This document shows, piece after piece, positions 20,708 through 30,540 of a DNA stretch of 64,000 nucleotides. The translations under genes were made by a program, and so were the position numbers. The stretch comes from TH-plancto1 sp031431195. Its GTDB lineage: Bacteria; Planctomycetota; Planctomycetia; Planctomycetales; Planctomycetaceae. The notes below the pieces were generated by a model. That model saw only the letters and a program-made list of their open reading frames with translations, searched no databases and was not told where the DNA came from. The stretch covers positions 62,001 to 126,000 of the forward strand of contig JANPCU010000361.1 of the NCBI GenBank assembly GCA_031431195.1, written 5' to 3'. Every line of letters starts with the position of its first letter. The stretch's first letter is position 1.

Positions 20708-23700
20708 CTACGGGCGGAGCGTCCAGCCGAATGGCTGGGCTGGTCCAATGCCGTTGGCACTATTCACATCGACGTACGGAGCATCGTCGAACTGGAACCC
20801 AGAGCCCGCCCCGATCACGTTGCCTCCCAGACTGAGATCGGCACGGAAGGTACTCTCCCCGACACCAGGAAACAGGAAGCTGGGCTGGGCGAACGCCGCG
20901 TTCGGATCCAGCTGAGTTCCGCCCGGTGCCACATTGCGAGCTGCCAGACGCTGCGCGTTGCGGGGACGAATTCCGGTGGGGAAGGGGCCAGCGGGCGTTT
21001 GCCCCACAGTCCGCGACTTGAACATCGACTCGTCGTTGACATAGGCGGCTCCGGCATTCGTGGCCTGAGTCGTTCCGGCGGTGTTCCCCGCGTAGACCAG
21101 ATCGAGTCGAGCCAGCGGGTCAGTCTCGAACTGAGTCAGGTTGAATGTCGCGGCATCCCACGTCCCTTGCGAAGCCAGTGGGGCAACCGTCGACACAAAG
21201 GATTGGAAGAAGACATCCGCTCCGATATTGCCTTGCAAGGTGTTATCGCGAACGTTGGCTGTGATCCCCGCACGAGTGTCGGCGAATCCACCGCTGTTCG
21301 TCGAATCGGCCAATCCCCCGTCCGCTGTCCCGACTCGCATCACCAGTCCCGAGGCGGGGAGTCCGCTGCCCACTCCATTCGTACTGACCGTGTTGCGGTT
21401 CATGTCGAAGATCAAGTCGGGTGTCGCTGTCACGAGTCCGTTGTTGCTCATGGCGACCGTGGATGGGGTCCGGGTACTCTGGTCAGCAGAAGCGGTGTTG
21501 ACGACGTAGACGCCCTCCTGGAGATTACCCGTGACGGTGTTGTCATTCAGCGTGACATTGGCCTGGCCACTACCCCGATTGAAGATCGCCACGCCCCGTT
21601 CGGTATTGGTGTTGAACCGCGAACCATTGATGCGAGCGGTCAGGCCCGCCGGACTGTTGTTGATCAACTCCAAACCGTCCTGGGTATTGCCGGTCACGGT
21701 GTTGTTGGTGAGCGTGACATCGTTGACACCCGAGACACTGTCGATCAGTAGACCGTTCTGCGTGTTACCCGTGATCGTGGAATCAGCCACAGAGAGCGTG
21801 GTGCCATTCAGTTGCAGGTTGACACCGTTGCCCCCGTTGGCATCGATAATGTTGTTCGTCATCGATGTGGTTCCAATGCTCGAACCGTTCGTGGTACGAA
21901 CGACCACACCGTCTCCGGTATTATTGGAGATGCCTCCGCTGGTGTTTGCGAAGACTTGGCTGGCACCGAACGTCGCAATCGGATCGTCCGACAAACGACC
22001 GACCAACTGGCGTCCACCGGTGAAGGTCACACGAACGGGAGATCCGGCGAGCGAGTCAGCAAAGTAGATGCTATTACCCAGAGCGTCTCCAGCGACCAGA
22101 GTCGGGGTGAAGCCGAAGTCCCCTCCCAACCCGATCAGATTCGTGTCAAAGTCGTTGAATCCCAGATTCAGCACTGTCGATCCGTCGGGAACTCCGCCGT
22201 CCACCAGCACATTGCCTAACGTGTCTGTCGTGGTCCCGTTCGTCGGATCGATTTGGATTCCATTCACCGACTCGAATCCGACGGCGATTGAGTTTGGTGC
22301 GAAATGGCTGAATGGCCGAGCAAAGAATCCACGCTCTGTATCCCACGTCAACCCAGCCCGATTGCCGGTGATATCGACTTCGATTTCCAGAATATCGATC
22401 GCCAGACTGCTCGATGTGTTCTGAAAGAACCAGCCCAGGTTGTTCGTATTCCCCGCAAAGGAATAGGTTCCTCCCGGAGCAGCGACACCCGTGTTGTTAT
22501 CCTCCACGGTCAGATCCACCAGAGAACTGTTGTCGAGTGTGATGTCCAATCCGTCGCCGGTGTTGGATTCAATTTCGTTCCCTTGGACAAGCAGTGCATT
22601 GCCGGTGCTGTTCACGAGGCCGAGGTGGACCCCGTCACCCCCCGTGTTCGAGAGAATGGTATTCCCCAGAACCGAGATGTTCGCCACGGTACTGCCATTG
22701 GTATTCAACGACACACCACCACCGGTGTTACCAAACACGTTCGATTGTTCGATCTGGATTTGGTTGACATTGCTGATGTTGTTCAGTTGAACTGCGATTC
22801 CCGTTCCGCTGTTGTTCGAACTGTTGTTTCCAGCCATCAAGAGCTGATCGGCACTGATGACACCAGCGGGTGTGTTATTCAGACTGACCGAGATTCCAGG
22901 ACCACCGGTATTGGTGTCGGCAGAGTTATTCTGGACGGTGAGGACTCCCACGGAGGTGTTCACAGCGTTGATCGCAATCCCCAGACCCTGATTGTCATGG
23001 GCATCGTTGTTGTTCACGGTGATGTCGGGAGTCCCTGTTGCACCATTCAGTTGAACCAGGATTCCGGCTCCCCCGTTGTTCGTCATGCCGGAGTTATTAC
23101 TGATCGAGAGGCTGCCAATGGTCGGGGTTCCGGTGGTCGTGACCTCGATGCCGTCCCCTCCACTGTCGGCCACGCTGTTCCCGTTGATGGCGAGAGACTG
23201 CACGACACTATTGTCGTTCAGATCGACGTGAATGCCATCGACTCCGTTCCCAGTCACAATGTTGTTGTTGATGGTACTCAGACCCGCGATGGTCGCCGTG
23301 TCATTCGCCGTGACATGGATTCCATTCCCCGCTGTCAGTTGACTGGCCCCGCCCCTGGCTTCGACTTGCAAGGCATTGAAGGCTTCGCCGTACTCGAAGT
23401 CGGTGATGCCATCGGTCACACCGCGACCGGTCTCCAAGATAGTCCAGAATGTGCTGGAATCGCTCGGATCGACCGTGGTGGCACTGTAATCACCCCAGCG
23501 TCCGCCGCCGTATTCTCCTGTGCCCGCAGTCAGCAGAGTCGGAGTGCCGAAGAAGACGTTGTTGCCTTGCACAATCCCCGCCGAAGCATAGGCACTCGGA
23601 GCCGTGGTGGCACTGCTCGCGTGGTAGCCGATGATGATTTCACCAGCCGTGTTCACGGCAATGGACGGCATGAACAAGCTGAGCCCTGGGGCGGCAATTG

Positions 23701-26700
23701 TCCCGGTCGAGATGACCGCGTTGGTCGCTTCGTCGATGCGATACCACCGCAGTTCGTTCAATCCCCCCCCGCCCGCCACATGATGCACAGCCCAGAGTTC
23801 ATTATTGACTTCAACGGTGTTGCTCCAGAACCGGTCGGAATTGGCTCGCACGTTTGTCCCATTGGGCGTGGCGACATTATTGGGGGAGTTGAAGTTGGGA
23901 ACCGTGATCAGGGTGGCCGGTGACAGTGTGGCCGCTGCGGTGGTCCCATTCAGAATGTTGGTTCGGAAGATGGTGTTACTGCCCGGAAGGTTGTCGTTCA
24001 CAGCCAGAATGGCGGTTCGACCATCCGAGGGGCCAAAGTCGAGGGCAGCTTGCAGAGCCGTACCCGCTGTACCCGCTGGAAGTCCTTGAATGCGTGTCAT
24101 CTGGGCAATCGAAGGAGCCCCTGCTCCGAACAGATCGGCCTTCGGAATCGAGAAGACCGAGACGGAGAACCCGGCCCCAAAGTCGTTGGTCGAGACGACC
24201 ACTGCGTCACTATCGAAGCCGAGCGTGTCGAAGTCGTTGAAGTTTCCTCCGGCCAGGTCACCCTGCCACTGTACGCTCCGCCATCCGCCTGTCGGGTCAT
24301 CCGAGTCCGAGACCGCGAGGAGAATCTGATTCCCATCCCCTCGGGTGATCGTCGTGGCGATCCAGCGATTGGTCGTCGGATCGAAGACGATGCGATGGTC
24401 GAATACGTCCGACCCACCCAAGTTGGCCCCGGCGACGTTTGTCCAAAACGCTTCATCGGAAGTGGCGACCAGCACCGCTCCTGTATTCTTGTCATAGATC
24501 CGGAAGTTGTCGTTGACCAGCTCGACAAGATGGCCTGGACCGACTGCTCCCATCGCGTCTGGCGGCTCTCCACTGGTAAAAGCACTATCGATCGGACTCA
24601 GGAAGCTCCGCACGACCACCGGCGTCACCGTGGGAGCGATGCCGTCCCCATCAACCGTGTTGCCATCGACATGCAGGGTACTCGTGGATGTCCCGGACAG
24701 GTCGATCCGGATGTTATCCAGCAAAGCCCCCGCCACAGTATTGCCGGTCACAGAGATGGTACTGGTCCCGCTGTCTGAAGTGACTTCAATCCCGTTGCCA
24801 ACTGAGTCCAGAACCTCGTTCGTGTTGATGTCGAGGTTCCAGTCACTGCCGTTCTGGAGATTGACCAGTATGCCGCCCCCGCCATTGTCCTCGATCGTGT
24901 TATTCGCAATCACGGCCGAGGTGGCGTCGCTGTTCGTGGCGTTGATGTTGACTCCGTCACCCCCGTTCCGCCGAATCAGCAAGCCCTCGATTCGCAGTGC
25001 CTCGACGAGAGTGCCATTGACGGTCAGATTGGTCAGATTCGAGTTCGTCAGATCGATCTCGACACCATCACCGGTGTTGTCTTGAATCGTCCCACCGGTC
25101 AAGTTGAGCTCCACCGCCGAGCGGACGACATCTTGCAGGTTGACGTGAACGCCGTCACCGGTGTTCGAATTCGCCGCCCCGCTGAACTGTACGGCCACTT
25201 GCTGGGCATCGGTTCCGCTGACGCTGAGTCCATGTCCGGCATTCGTGTTGACGTTGTTGTTCCCGAACATCAACAAGTTGGCGACGGAGTTTGCTCCCGT
25301 CGCAGACAGCCCAATCCCGTCACCCGCGTTGTTGGAAGCCGAAAGTGCTCCTGCGGTGGTACTCGTCAACGAGGCGGTCAGTGAGCCCCCCGCAGTTGAG
25401 TCGAGCTGAAATCCATTCAGGGTATTCGCATTCACGGGCACATCCGTGAAGGCGATATTGGCCGTGCTGCCTGCACCGTCGATGTTGCCGCGAACACCGC
25501 TCGAAGGTGCTCCCAGTCCGTTGTTGCTGAAGCTGCCACCGATCAGGGTGCCGGTGATGTCACCCCCCGTGACCGCACCAAAACTCAGGCCGTTCAACTG
25601 GCTCTGTGTGACACTGGTACTGGAAGTGTCGATGTCGATCAAAGCATTCGTGGTCGCGACGGCGTCGATGCCACTCGCCCTACTCCGGGAGACGGTCGAG
25701 TTATTCAGAGTCAGTCCCAGTTGGCCCTGCTGGTCCGCTCGGAGCAAGACGCCCGACTGGCCGGAGTCATTGATCGCCATGCCTTCGAACGAGACGATCG
25801 CTCGCGAGCCCACACCGGAGACATGGCCATCGATACCACTCTCGGTATTATTCGAGAAGTTGTTGCCGACCCCGGTGACGGTGGTGCCAAACTGTGCTCC
25901 GCCAGTCGCGCCAAACTCGAATCCATCTCGCAGGTTGTTCGCGATCGGTGTATTCGTAAGGTTCAGTGTGCCAAGGGTGCCCACCCCATCCACAGCTAGG
26001 TTCAATCCATCCAGGCCGTTGGTCTGGATCGATGAGTCAGTCAGCGTCACGCCCAGCAGACTGGAAGAGTTGCCTCCGGCCAGGCTGGCGATGACGCCGT
26101 TGCCAAGGTTGCCGTCCACCAGGCTGTTATTGAAGTTCAATCGAACCTGTGTGGCGGGTCCACTGGCCGTGACCCGCACGCCATCTGACTGGGTGCCCGA
26201 GACGTGCGAGCCGTTCCAGGTGGAGGTCAATTGTCCCGAGTTCGTGACTCCGGCCACGAAGCCGCCGTTCGAGGCCAGCAGATTCTGGTTCGTGCTGTTA
26301 AAGGTCAGGACCGCTTGCGACCCGACCCCGTCAACGGTGCCGACGACATTGTTCACCGGGTTACTGGAGAGATCCCCCGCATTAAAGACGGTCGTCAAGA
26401 GGCCGCCGGATGCGACGTTGTATCGAAAGCCCGCAACTCCGTTGCCGGTCGCTGGACTGCGATCGAAGGTCAGATCCGCCCGCCCGCCCGTGTTGACGAT
26501 CCCGTTGATTCCATCTTGCCCGGAGTTGGAGTAATTGGTGTCGGCATGGAGAGCTGTCAGGCGAGAATTCGCGCCGCGCACTTCGAATTCATAGCCGTTG
26601 TCGCCGCTTCCAGTTGCCGCTGTCGGATCGACAAAGACGACCACATTCGCTCCGCCGACTACGGTACTGTCTACGGCATCGTCATCGTTTCCGATGAGGC

Positions 26701-28690
26701 TACTGTCGATCACATTCAAGCGGTAATTTGTCGCGGCCTCCGCACCCACGATGGCGACTCCGTCCACCGCGTTGTCATTCGCCGTCAGATTGTCAAAGGT
26801 GGCCGTGCCGGTGGCGTTGGTCAAGGCGAGTGCGACACCGCTGCCCGCAGTGCTGCCGGAGAAGGTGGCGTTGGTCACCTGGAGATTGAGCGCTCCGGTG
26901 TTGACGTTCCCTTCCAACAGGTTGCCCGAGCCGGTCGCACTGACCCGCGAGACGCTGCCCGAAAGCGAGCCACCCCGGCGCACATCAAAGCGGAATCCGT
27001 CACCCACATTGGTCATCGCGGAGTCGGTGATAGTGGCCACTAACGGAGCCCCATTGGCGTCCAGCAGCACGCCGGTTCCCGTGTGGTTCGATCCATCCAC
27101 GTTCGCCAGATTGACCGTCATGGGCCAGCTGGCTGCACTCACCCGTGTGCCGATGGCCCCCCCTTGAGTAGTCACATCTTGAATGAGCAGAGTCGACGGT
27201 GCCCCGGACGTATTGGCGACCGAGATGCCCACCCCTGTCGGACTGGTGTTGATGAAGTTGGAATCCCGAATAATCGAGTTTCCACCGCCAGTCACTGCCA
27301 GACCGCTCGATGAGGTGACATTCACACATTCGACCAAGAACTGATCGGCCCCCGTCCCCAGAATCGCAGCTGTGGACCCACCCGTGATATTGAATGCACT
27401 GACCCGGTTGTTGTCCGCCAGTGTGATGACTGGAGCATCCGCATTGCGGCCTCGCAGGGTGGGGAATGGTCCGCTATTCGAGAAGACACTGTTCGGGATC
27501 GCAAACGATCCCAGACGATCCGTATCGATCGAGTGTTGTTTACCTTCCCCGAACAGATCCTGCCCTGTTCGCAGAGAAATGTTACCGACCGTGTCTCCGG
27601 CCCCCCGCTGTACCAGGACGTAATCTGAAGCCGCGCTGTTCGGCAGGCCTGTGAACGGACGTTCGATTGTTCCGTCCCCGCCCGCTGCGGCGGTGTTATC
27701 GACCCAGGTGAGTGCAATGTTGCGTCCCGTGTTGGGATCATTGAGTGGGACGAGTCGAGGGCCCCGGTTCTCCGCCAGCTGAACCTGAAACTGACGGCGG
27801 ACCTGGTCATAGCGCCGGTTATAAGTGTCATTCAGAGCACCGAACCGCGTCGGGAGTCGGCCATCAAAGCGAATATCGACTCCCACGTTGAAGTTGGTCC
27901 CGAACTTGTCGTCGTTCGTGACTTGTAAGCTGACGTTGACCCCCTGTGTCACCTGCCCCTCGACACGGGAACGAACCCCCCATGTCTGATCACTGGGCGA
28001 GGTCAATTCATACAGACCGGCATAGATTCTCATCCAGTTGATGACCGGCAGGGGAATGCCCGCCTCGGCGTCGAATCCAGCCAGAGACTGTTGAAACAAC
28101 CCCGTCCCCAAAGTCGCAAAGTCGTGACCCACAAAGACAGGTGTCGTGCCCGGATCGACCACACTCAAGAAGTTGCTTCGATTGCCAATCGGGAGGTATC
28201 CATTGGCCCGCAAATCGATGGGCCCACTCAGATACTCGAATCCGATTCCGGCCTGCTGGTAATGGAACGCTTGCGGCGATTCGATCGTGTCATACCAGCC
28301 GTTGACGCCCCACAGAGCGTTGTCCATCGTGCGACGAAATCCGATACCGGTGTTGAAGCCGTAGCGGTTCGTATCCGTGATGAGCGCTTCGACCTCCCCG
28401 AACACCTGTTGCGGGCCATCTTCGAAGATGGCATGCCGGATGCCGATCCGCGAGTAGCCCGTAGGGATACCGACCGCTTCACCGGTCTGTTTGTTAAAGA
28501 GCAGGTAAGTCCCGCCCCCCGGGGTGAGCGTCATGGCTCCACTCAGGTTATCCACCGACGAATAGCCGGGGCCTGAATAGCCGGGAGCCGTATAACCCGG
28601 TGCCTGAACAGCCTCTTGGGCGCGAACACGATCCGGAAAGGCCATCCATGCCAATGACAGGGAAACTACGCAGAAACGCTTCCAGAACAT
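20708..28690 (-). CDS. Giant inverse-autotransporter-like beta-helix surface protein with an inserted propeller-like domain
   Basis: 2660 residues from ATG 28690, which has a good ribosome site (GGAGAAG) and gives a signal peptide (FWKRFCVVSLSLAWMAFPDR). The frame extends 56 codons upstream without signal-like character. Residues about 50-310 resemble an inverse-autotransporter/intimin-type outer-membrane barrel (PTGYSRIGIRHAIFEDGPQQ; NGWYDTIESPQAFHYQQAGI). The rest is a right-handed beta-helix passenger of many units like NNTVTGNTQDGLELINNSPA and NTGDGV. At about 1358-1782 the helix is interrupted by a different, Trp-rich module (PPDAMGAVGPGHLVELVNDN; FDPTTNRWIATTI), likely a beta-propeller. 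Probable surface adhesin or glycan-binding protein; no enzyme motif seen. Confidence 0.88.
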   Translation of the reverse strand: MFWKRFCVVSLSLAWMAFPDRVRAQEAVQAPGYTAPGYSGPGYSSVDNLSGAMTLTPGGGTYLLFNKQTGEAVGIPTGYSRIGIRHAIFEDGPQQVFGEVEALITDTNRYGFNTGIGFRRTMDNALWGVNGWYDTIESPQAFHYQQAGIGFEYLSGPIDLRANGYLPIGNRSNFLSVVDPGTTPVFVGHDFATLGTGLFQQSLAGFDAEAGIPLPVINWMRIYAGLYELTSPSDQTWGVRSRVEGQVTQGVNVSLQVTNDDKFGTNFNVGVDIRFDGRLPTRFGALNDTYNRRYDQVRRQFQVQLAENRGPRLVPLNDPNTGRNIALTWVDNTAAAGGDGTIERPFTGLPNSAASDYVLVQRGAGDTVGNISLRTGQDLFGEGKQHSIDTDRLGSFAIPNSVFSNSGPFPTLRGRNADAPVITLADNNRVSAFNITGGSTAAILGTGADQFLVECVNVTSSSGLAVTGGGNSIIRDSNFINTSPTGVGISVANTSGAPSTLLIQDVTTQGGAIGTRVSAASWPMTVNLANVDGSNHTGTGVLLDANGAPLVATITDSAMTNVGDGFRFDVRRGGSLSGSVSRVSATGSGNLLEGNVNTGALNLQVTNATFSGSTAGSGVALALTNATGTATFDNLTANDNAVDGVAIVGAEAATNYRLNVIDSSLIGNDDDAVDSTVVGGANVVVFVDPTAATGSGDNGYEFEVRGANSRLTALHADTNYSNSGQDGINGIVNTGGRADLTFDRSPATGNGVAGFRYNVASGGLLTTVFNAGDLSSNPVNNVVGTVDGVGSQAVLTFNSTNQNLLASNGGFVAGVTNSGQLTSTWNGSHVSGTQSDGVRVTASGPATQVRLNFNNSLVDGNLGNGVIASLAGGNSSSLLGVTLTDSSIQTNGLDGLNLAVDGVGTLGTLNLTNTPIANNLRDGFEFGATGGAQFGTTVTGVGNNFSNNTESGIDGHVSGVGSRAIVSFEGMAINDSGQSGVLLRADQQGQLGLTLNNSTVSRSRASGIDAVATTNALIDIDTSSTSVTQSQLNGLSFGAVTGGDITGTLIGGSFSNNGLGAPSSGVRGNIDGAGSTANIAFTDVPVNANTLNGFQLDSTAGGSLTASLTSTTAGALSASNNAGDGIGLSATGANSVANLLMFGNNNVNTNAGHGLSVSGTDAQQVAVQFSGAANSNTGDGVHVNLQDVVRSAVELNLTGGTIQDNTGDGVEIDLTNSNLTNLTVNGTLVEALRIEGLLIRRNGGDGVNINATNSDATSAVIANNTIEDNGGGGILVNLQNGSDWNLDINTNEVLDSVGNGIEVTSDSGTSTISVTGNTVAGALLDNIRIDLSGTSTSTLHVDGNTVDGDGIAPTVTPVVVRSFLSPIDSAFTSGEPPDAMGAVGPGHLVELVNDNFRIYDKNTGAVLVATSDEAFWTNVAGANLGGSDVFDHRIVFDPTTNRWIATTITRGDGNQILLAVSDSDDPTGGWRSVQWQGDLAGGNFNDFDTLGFDSDAVVVSTNDFGAGFSVSVFSIPKADLFGAGAPSIAQMTRIQGLPAGTAGTALQAALDFGPSDGRTAILAVNDNLPGSNTIFRTNILNGTTAAATLSPATLITVPNFNSPNNVATPNGTNVRANSDRFWSNTVEVNNELWAVHHVAGGGGLNELRWYRIDEATNAVISTGTIAAPGLSLFMPSIAVNTAGEIIIGYHASSATTAPSAYASAGIVQGNNVFFGTPTLLTAGTGEYGGGRWGDYSATTVDPSDSSTFWTILETGRGVTDGITDFEYGEAFNALQVEARGGASQLTAGNGIHVTANDTATIAGLSTINNNIVTGNGVDGIHVDLNDNSVVQSLAINGNSVADSGGDGIEVTTTGTPTIGSLSISNNSGMTNNGGAGILVQLNGATGTPDITVNNNDAHDNQGLGIAINAVNTSVGVLTVQNNSADTNTGGPGISVSLNNTPAGVISADQLLMAGNNSSNNSGTGIAVQLNNISNVNQIQIEQSNVFGNTGGGVSLNTNGSTVANISVLGNTILSNTGGDGVHLGLVNSTGNALLVQGNEIESNTGDGLDITLDNSSLVDLTVEDNNTGVAAPGGTYSFAGNTNNLGWFFQNTSSSLAIDILEIEVDITGNRAGLTWDTERGFFARPFSHFAPNSIAVGFESVNGIQIDPTNGTTTDTLGNVLVDGGVPDGSTVLNLGFNDFDTNLIGLGGDFGFTPTLVAGDALGNSIYFADSLAGSPVRVTFTGGRQLVGRLSDDPIATFGASQVFANTSGGISNNTGDGVVVRTTNGSSIGTTSMTNNIIDANGGNGVNLQLNGTTLSVADSTITGNTQNGLLIDSVSGVNDVTLTNNTVTGNTQDGLELINNSPAGLTARINGSRFNTNTERGVAIFNRGSGQANVTLNDNTVTGNLQEGVYVVNTASADQSTRTPSTVAMSNNGLVTATPDLIFDMNRNTVSTNGVGSGLPASGLVMRVGTADGGLADSTNSGGFADTRAGITANVRDNTLQGNIGADVFFQSFVSTVAPLASQGTWDAATFNLTQFETDPLARLDLVYAGNTAGTTQATNAGAAYVNDESMFKSRTVGQTPAGPFPTGIRPRNAQRLAARNVAPGGTQLDPNAAFAQPSFLFPGVGESTFRADLSLGGNVIGAGSGFQFDDAPYVDVNSANGIGPAQPFGWTLRP

Positions 28691-29139
28691 GTGCTTCTCC
28701 AACAGTCGTCGCAGGGATGACCCCGAACGCTGGCTCGTATTTCCGACCCCCAGGCCAACTGACCCACGCCACAACGGACCGCCCCGTTGCAGGAAGAGCG
28801 ACCGGCGACAACTGCCGCTGGCTCTCCGCCTGGGAGACAACCTCAGCTCAATGCGCATGCTGCGCGAAGAGTCCTTCTATTGTCATCTCTGTTTTCGGAA
28901 TCTCCCGATTGTTCTATTGAGTCAAAGTTTGCTTCCTGTATGGGCTATATCGATATTCCGGTGATCGTTTTCTGAGTGGAGAAGTCTGAAAGGAGTGATG
29001 CCGCCCGACCGAATCTCAGATTATTGGGATTTCTGAGCAACGTGGCTGCGTCTTGAATCCCGTTGACCACTTGCGGGAATCGGTTGGCCATTCGATCATG
29101 ACGTTGAACTCGCTTCTCCCCCCCAACAGGGAATCTCGC
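28691..29139. other. Divergent intergenic region between the autotransporter-like gene and pepT
   Basis: About 450 bp that must hold the promoters of both genes. The first 170 bp still form an open frame upstream of the autotransporter start but look non-coding. AT-richer sequence at about 28900-28975 is the likeliest promoter zone. An imperfect hairpin (CTCAGA/TCTGAG) lies near 29013-29035. No confident box can be assigned. Confidence 0.4.
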
Positions 29140-30375
29140 ATGGAATGCCTCCTCGACCGCTTTCTGCGTTATGTCCGGATTGATACCCAGGCCGACGAGA
29201 AGAGTTCTTCCCTGCCCAGTACCGCCAAACAGCTCGTATTGAGTCGGTTGCTGGAGCAGGAGTGTCGGGCGCTGGGATTGGTGGATGTCTCGATCGACGC
29301 GCATGGGATCGTGATGGCGACCGTGCCCGGTACGGTCTCTCATCAGGCCCCGATGATCGTCTGGAACTCGCACGTCGACACCTCGCCCGAGTATTCCGGG
29401 ACCGATGTGAAGCCGGTGGTCCACAACGACTATCGCGGCGGTGATATCGTGCTCCCCGGCGACCCGTCGAAGATCCTCAAGGTCAGCGAGAACCCGCACC
29501 TCGATGAGCTGATCGGCAAGACCGTCATTACCACGGACGGCACCACGCTCCTCGGGGCCGATGACAAGGCCGGCCTCGCCATCATCATGACAGCTGCCGA
29601 CCGACTGATGCGGGATCGTTCGATTCCGTGCGGTCCGGTGCGGGTCTGCTTCACGGTCGATGAGGAGGTCGGGCGCGGGATCGAGGGGCTGGACTTCGCC
29701 AGGCTGGGCGGCGTGTGCGGCTACACGCTCGACTCGGGCGGCGTGGGGCGGATCGACACCGAGACGTTCTCTGCCGATCTGGCCATCGTGACTGTCGAGG
29801 GGCGTAACACGCACCCGTCGGTCGGGAAGGGAGTGATGGTCAACGCGGTCCGCATCCTCAGCGACCTCATCGCGCGGCTCCCTCGGCAGAACCTGTCCCC
29901 CGAGACGACCGACGGACGCGAGGGGTTCATGCACCCGTATCAGATCCAGGGCGGCGTGGCGTCCGCGTCGTGCCGCATTATCTTGCGAGACTTCGAGACT
30001 GAGAACCTCGCCCAGCAGAAAGAACTCCTCGAACGCATCGCCGAGGGCCTCCGAGCCGTCTACCTGGAATGCCGCATCACTATCGAGACCAAGAAGCAGT
30101 ACCGCAACATGCGCGACGGTCTACATAAAGAACCCCTCGCGATCCCCAAAGCCATCGAAGCGGTCCGCGCAGCTGGCATCGTCCCGATCATGGACATCAT
30201 CCGCGGCGGCACCGACGGAGCCCAGATGACCGAACGCGGCCTGCCGACGCCCAACCTCTCCAGCGGGCAATACAACCCACACTCGCCGCTGGAATGGACC
30301 TGTGTCGAGGAGATGGAAACTGCGGCTGCCGTTCTCGTCCAACTGGCCGTGGCGTGGGGTAAAGAGAAGGGTTAG
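29140..30375 (+). CDS. pepT: Peptidase T (M20 family tripeptidase)
   Basis: 411 residues from ATG 29140 (MECLLDRFLRYVRIDTQADE), preceded by CAGGGAA as ribosome site. The frame reaches 29 codons further upstream without conservation. Zinc ligands and catalytic acids of M20 peptidases are present: NSHVDTSP (His, Asp), TLLGADDKAG, FTVDEEVGRGIEG with the Glu-Glu pair, and a late His in QYNPHSPLEWT. PepT removes the N-terminal residue of tripeptides in the cytoplasm during peptide recycling. It converges on the FecR-like gene with a hairpin repeat between. Confidence 0.95.
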   Translation: MECLLDRFLRYVRIDTQADEKSSSLPSTAKQLVLSRLLEQECRALGLVDVSIDAHGIVMATVPGTVSHQAPMIVWNSHVDTSPEYSGTDVKPVVHNDYRGGDIVLPGDPSKILKVSENPHLDELIGKTVITTDGTTLLGADDKAGLAIIMTAADRLMRDRSIPCGPVRVCFTVDEEVGRGIEGLDFARLGGVCGYTLDSGGVGRIDTETFSADLAIVTVEGRNTHPSVGKGVMVNAVRILSDLIARLPRQNLSPETTDGREGFMHPYQIQGGVASASCRIILRDFETENLAQQKELLERIAEGLRAVYLECRITIETKKQYRNMRDGLHKEPLAIPKAIEAVRAAGIVPIMDIIRGGTDGAQMTERGLPTPNLSSGQYNPHSPLEWTCVEEMETAAAVLVQLAVAWGKEKG

Positions 30376-30404
30376 ACATTGCGAGGAGAGACGTGAGGCG
30401 ACTC

Positions 30405-30475
30405 GTAGGACGGACGTCTTCGTCCGTCCGTGCCGAAACCTCGCGGAACGACGGACTCGGAAGTCCGTCGTGCGT
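30405..30475. terminator. Two hairpins between convergent genes
   Basis: Perfect inverted repeat GGACGGACG-TCTT-CGTCCGTCC at about 30409-30429, then CGACGGACT-CGGA-AGTCCGTCG at about 30452-30472. They lie in the gap between convergent pepT and the FecR-like gene and could terminate both. They also look like a dispersed repeat (CGGACGTCCGT type) rather than a gene-specific terminator, as no T-run follows. Confidence 0.55.
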
Positions 30476-30540
30476 CTGAATCTCGCACGAGTGATGTCTC
30501 GTTGCGATTTGCAACAACAGAGACATGGAATATGAGCCGT

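Noticed and set aside
22304..23923. A 539-codon open frame on the plus strand inside the autotransporter-like gene
   Set aside because: Antisense to a long repeat-rich gene with clear protein motifs; its translation has no family resemblance or start context.
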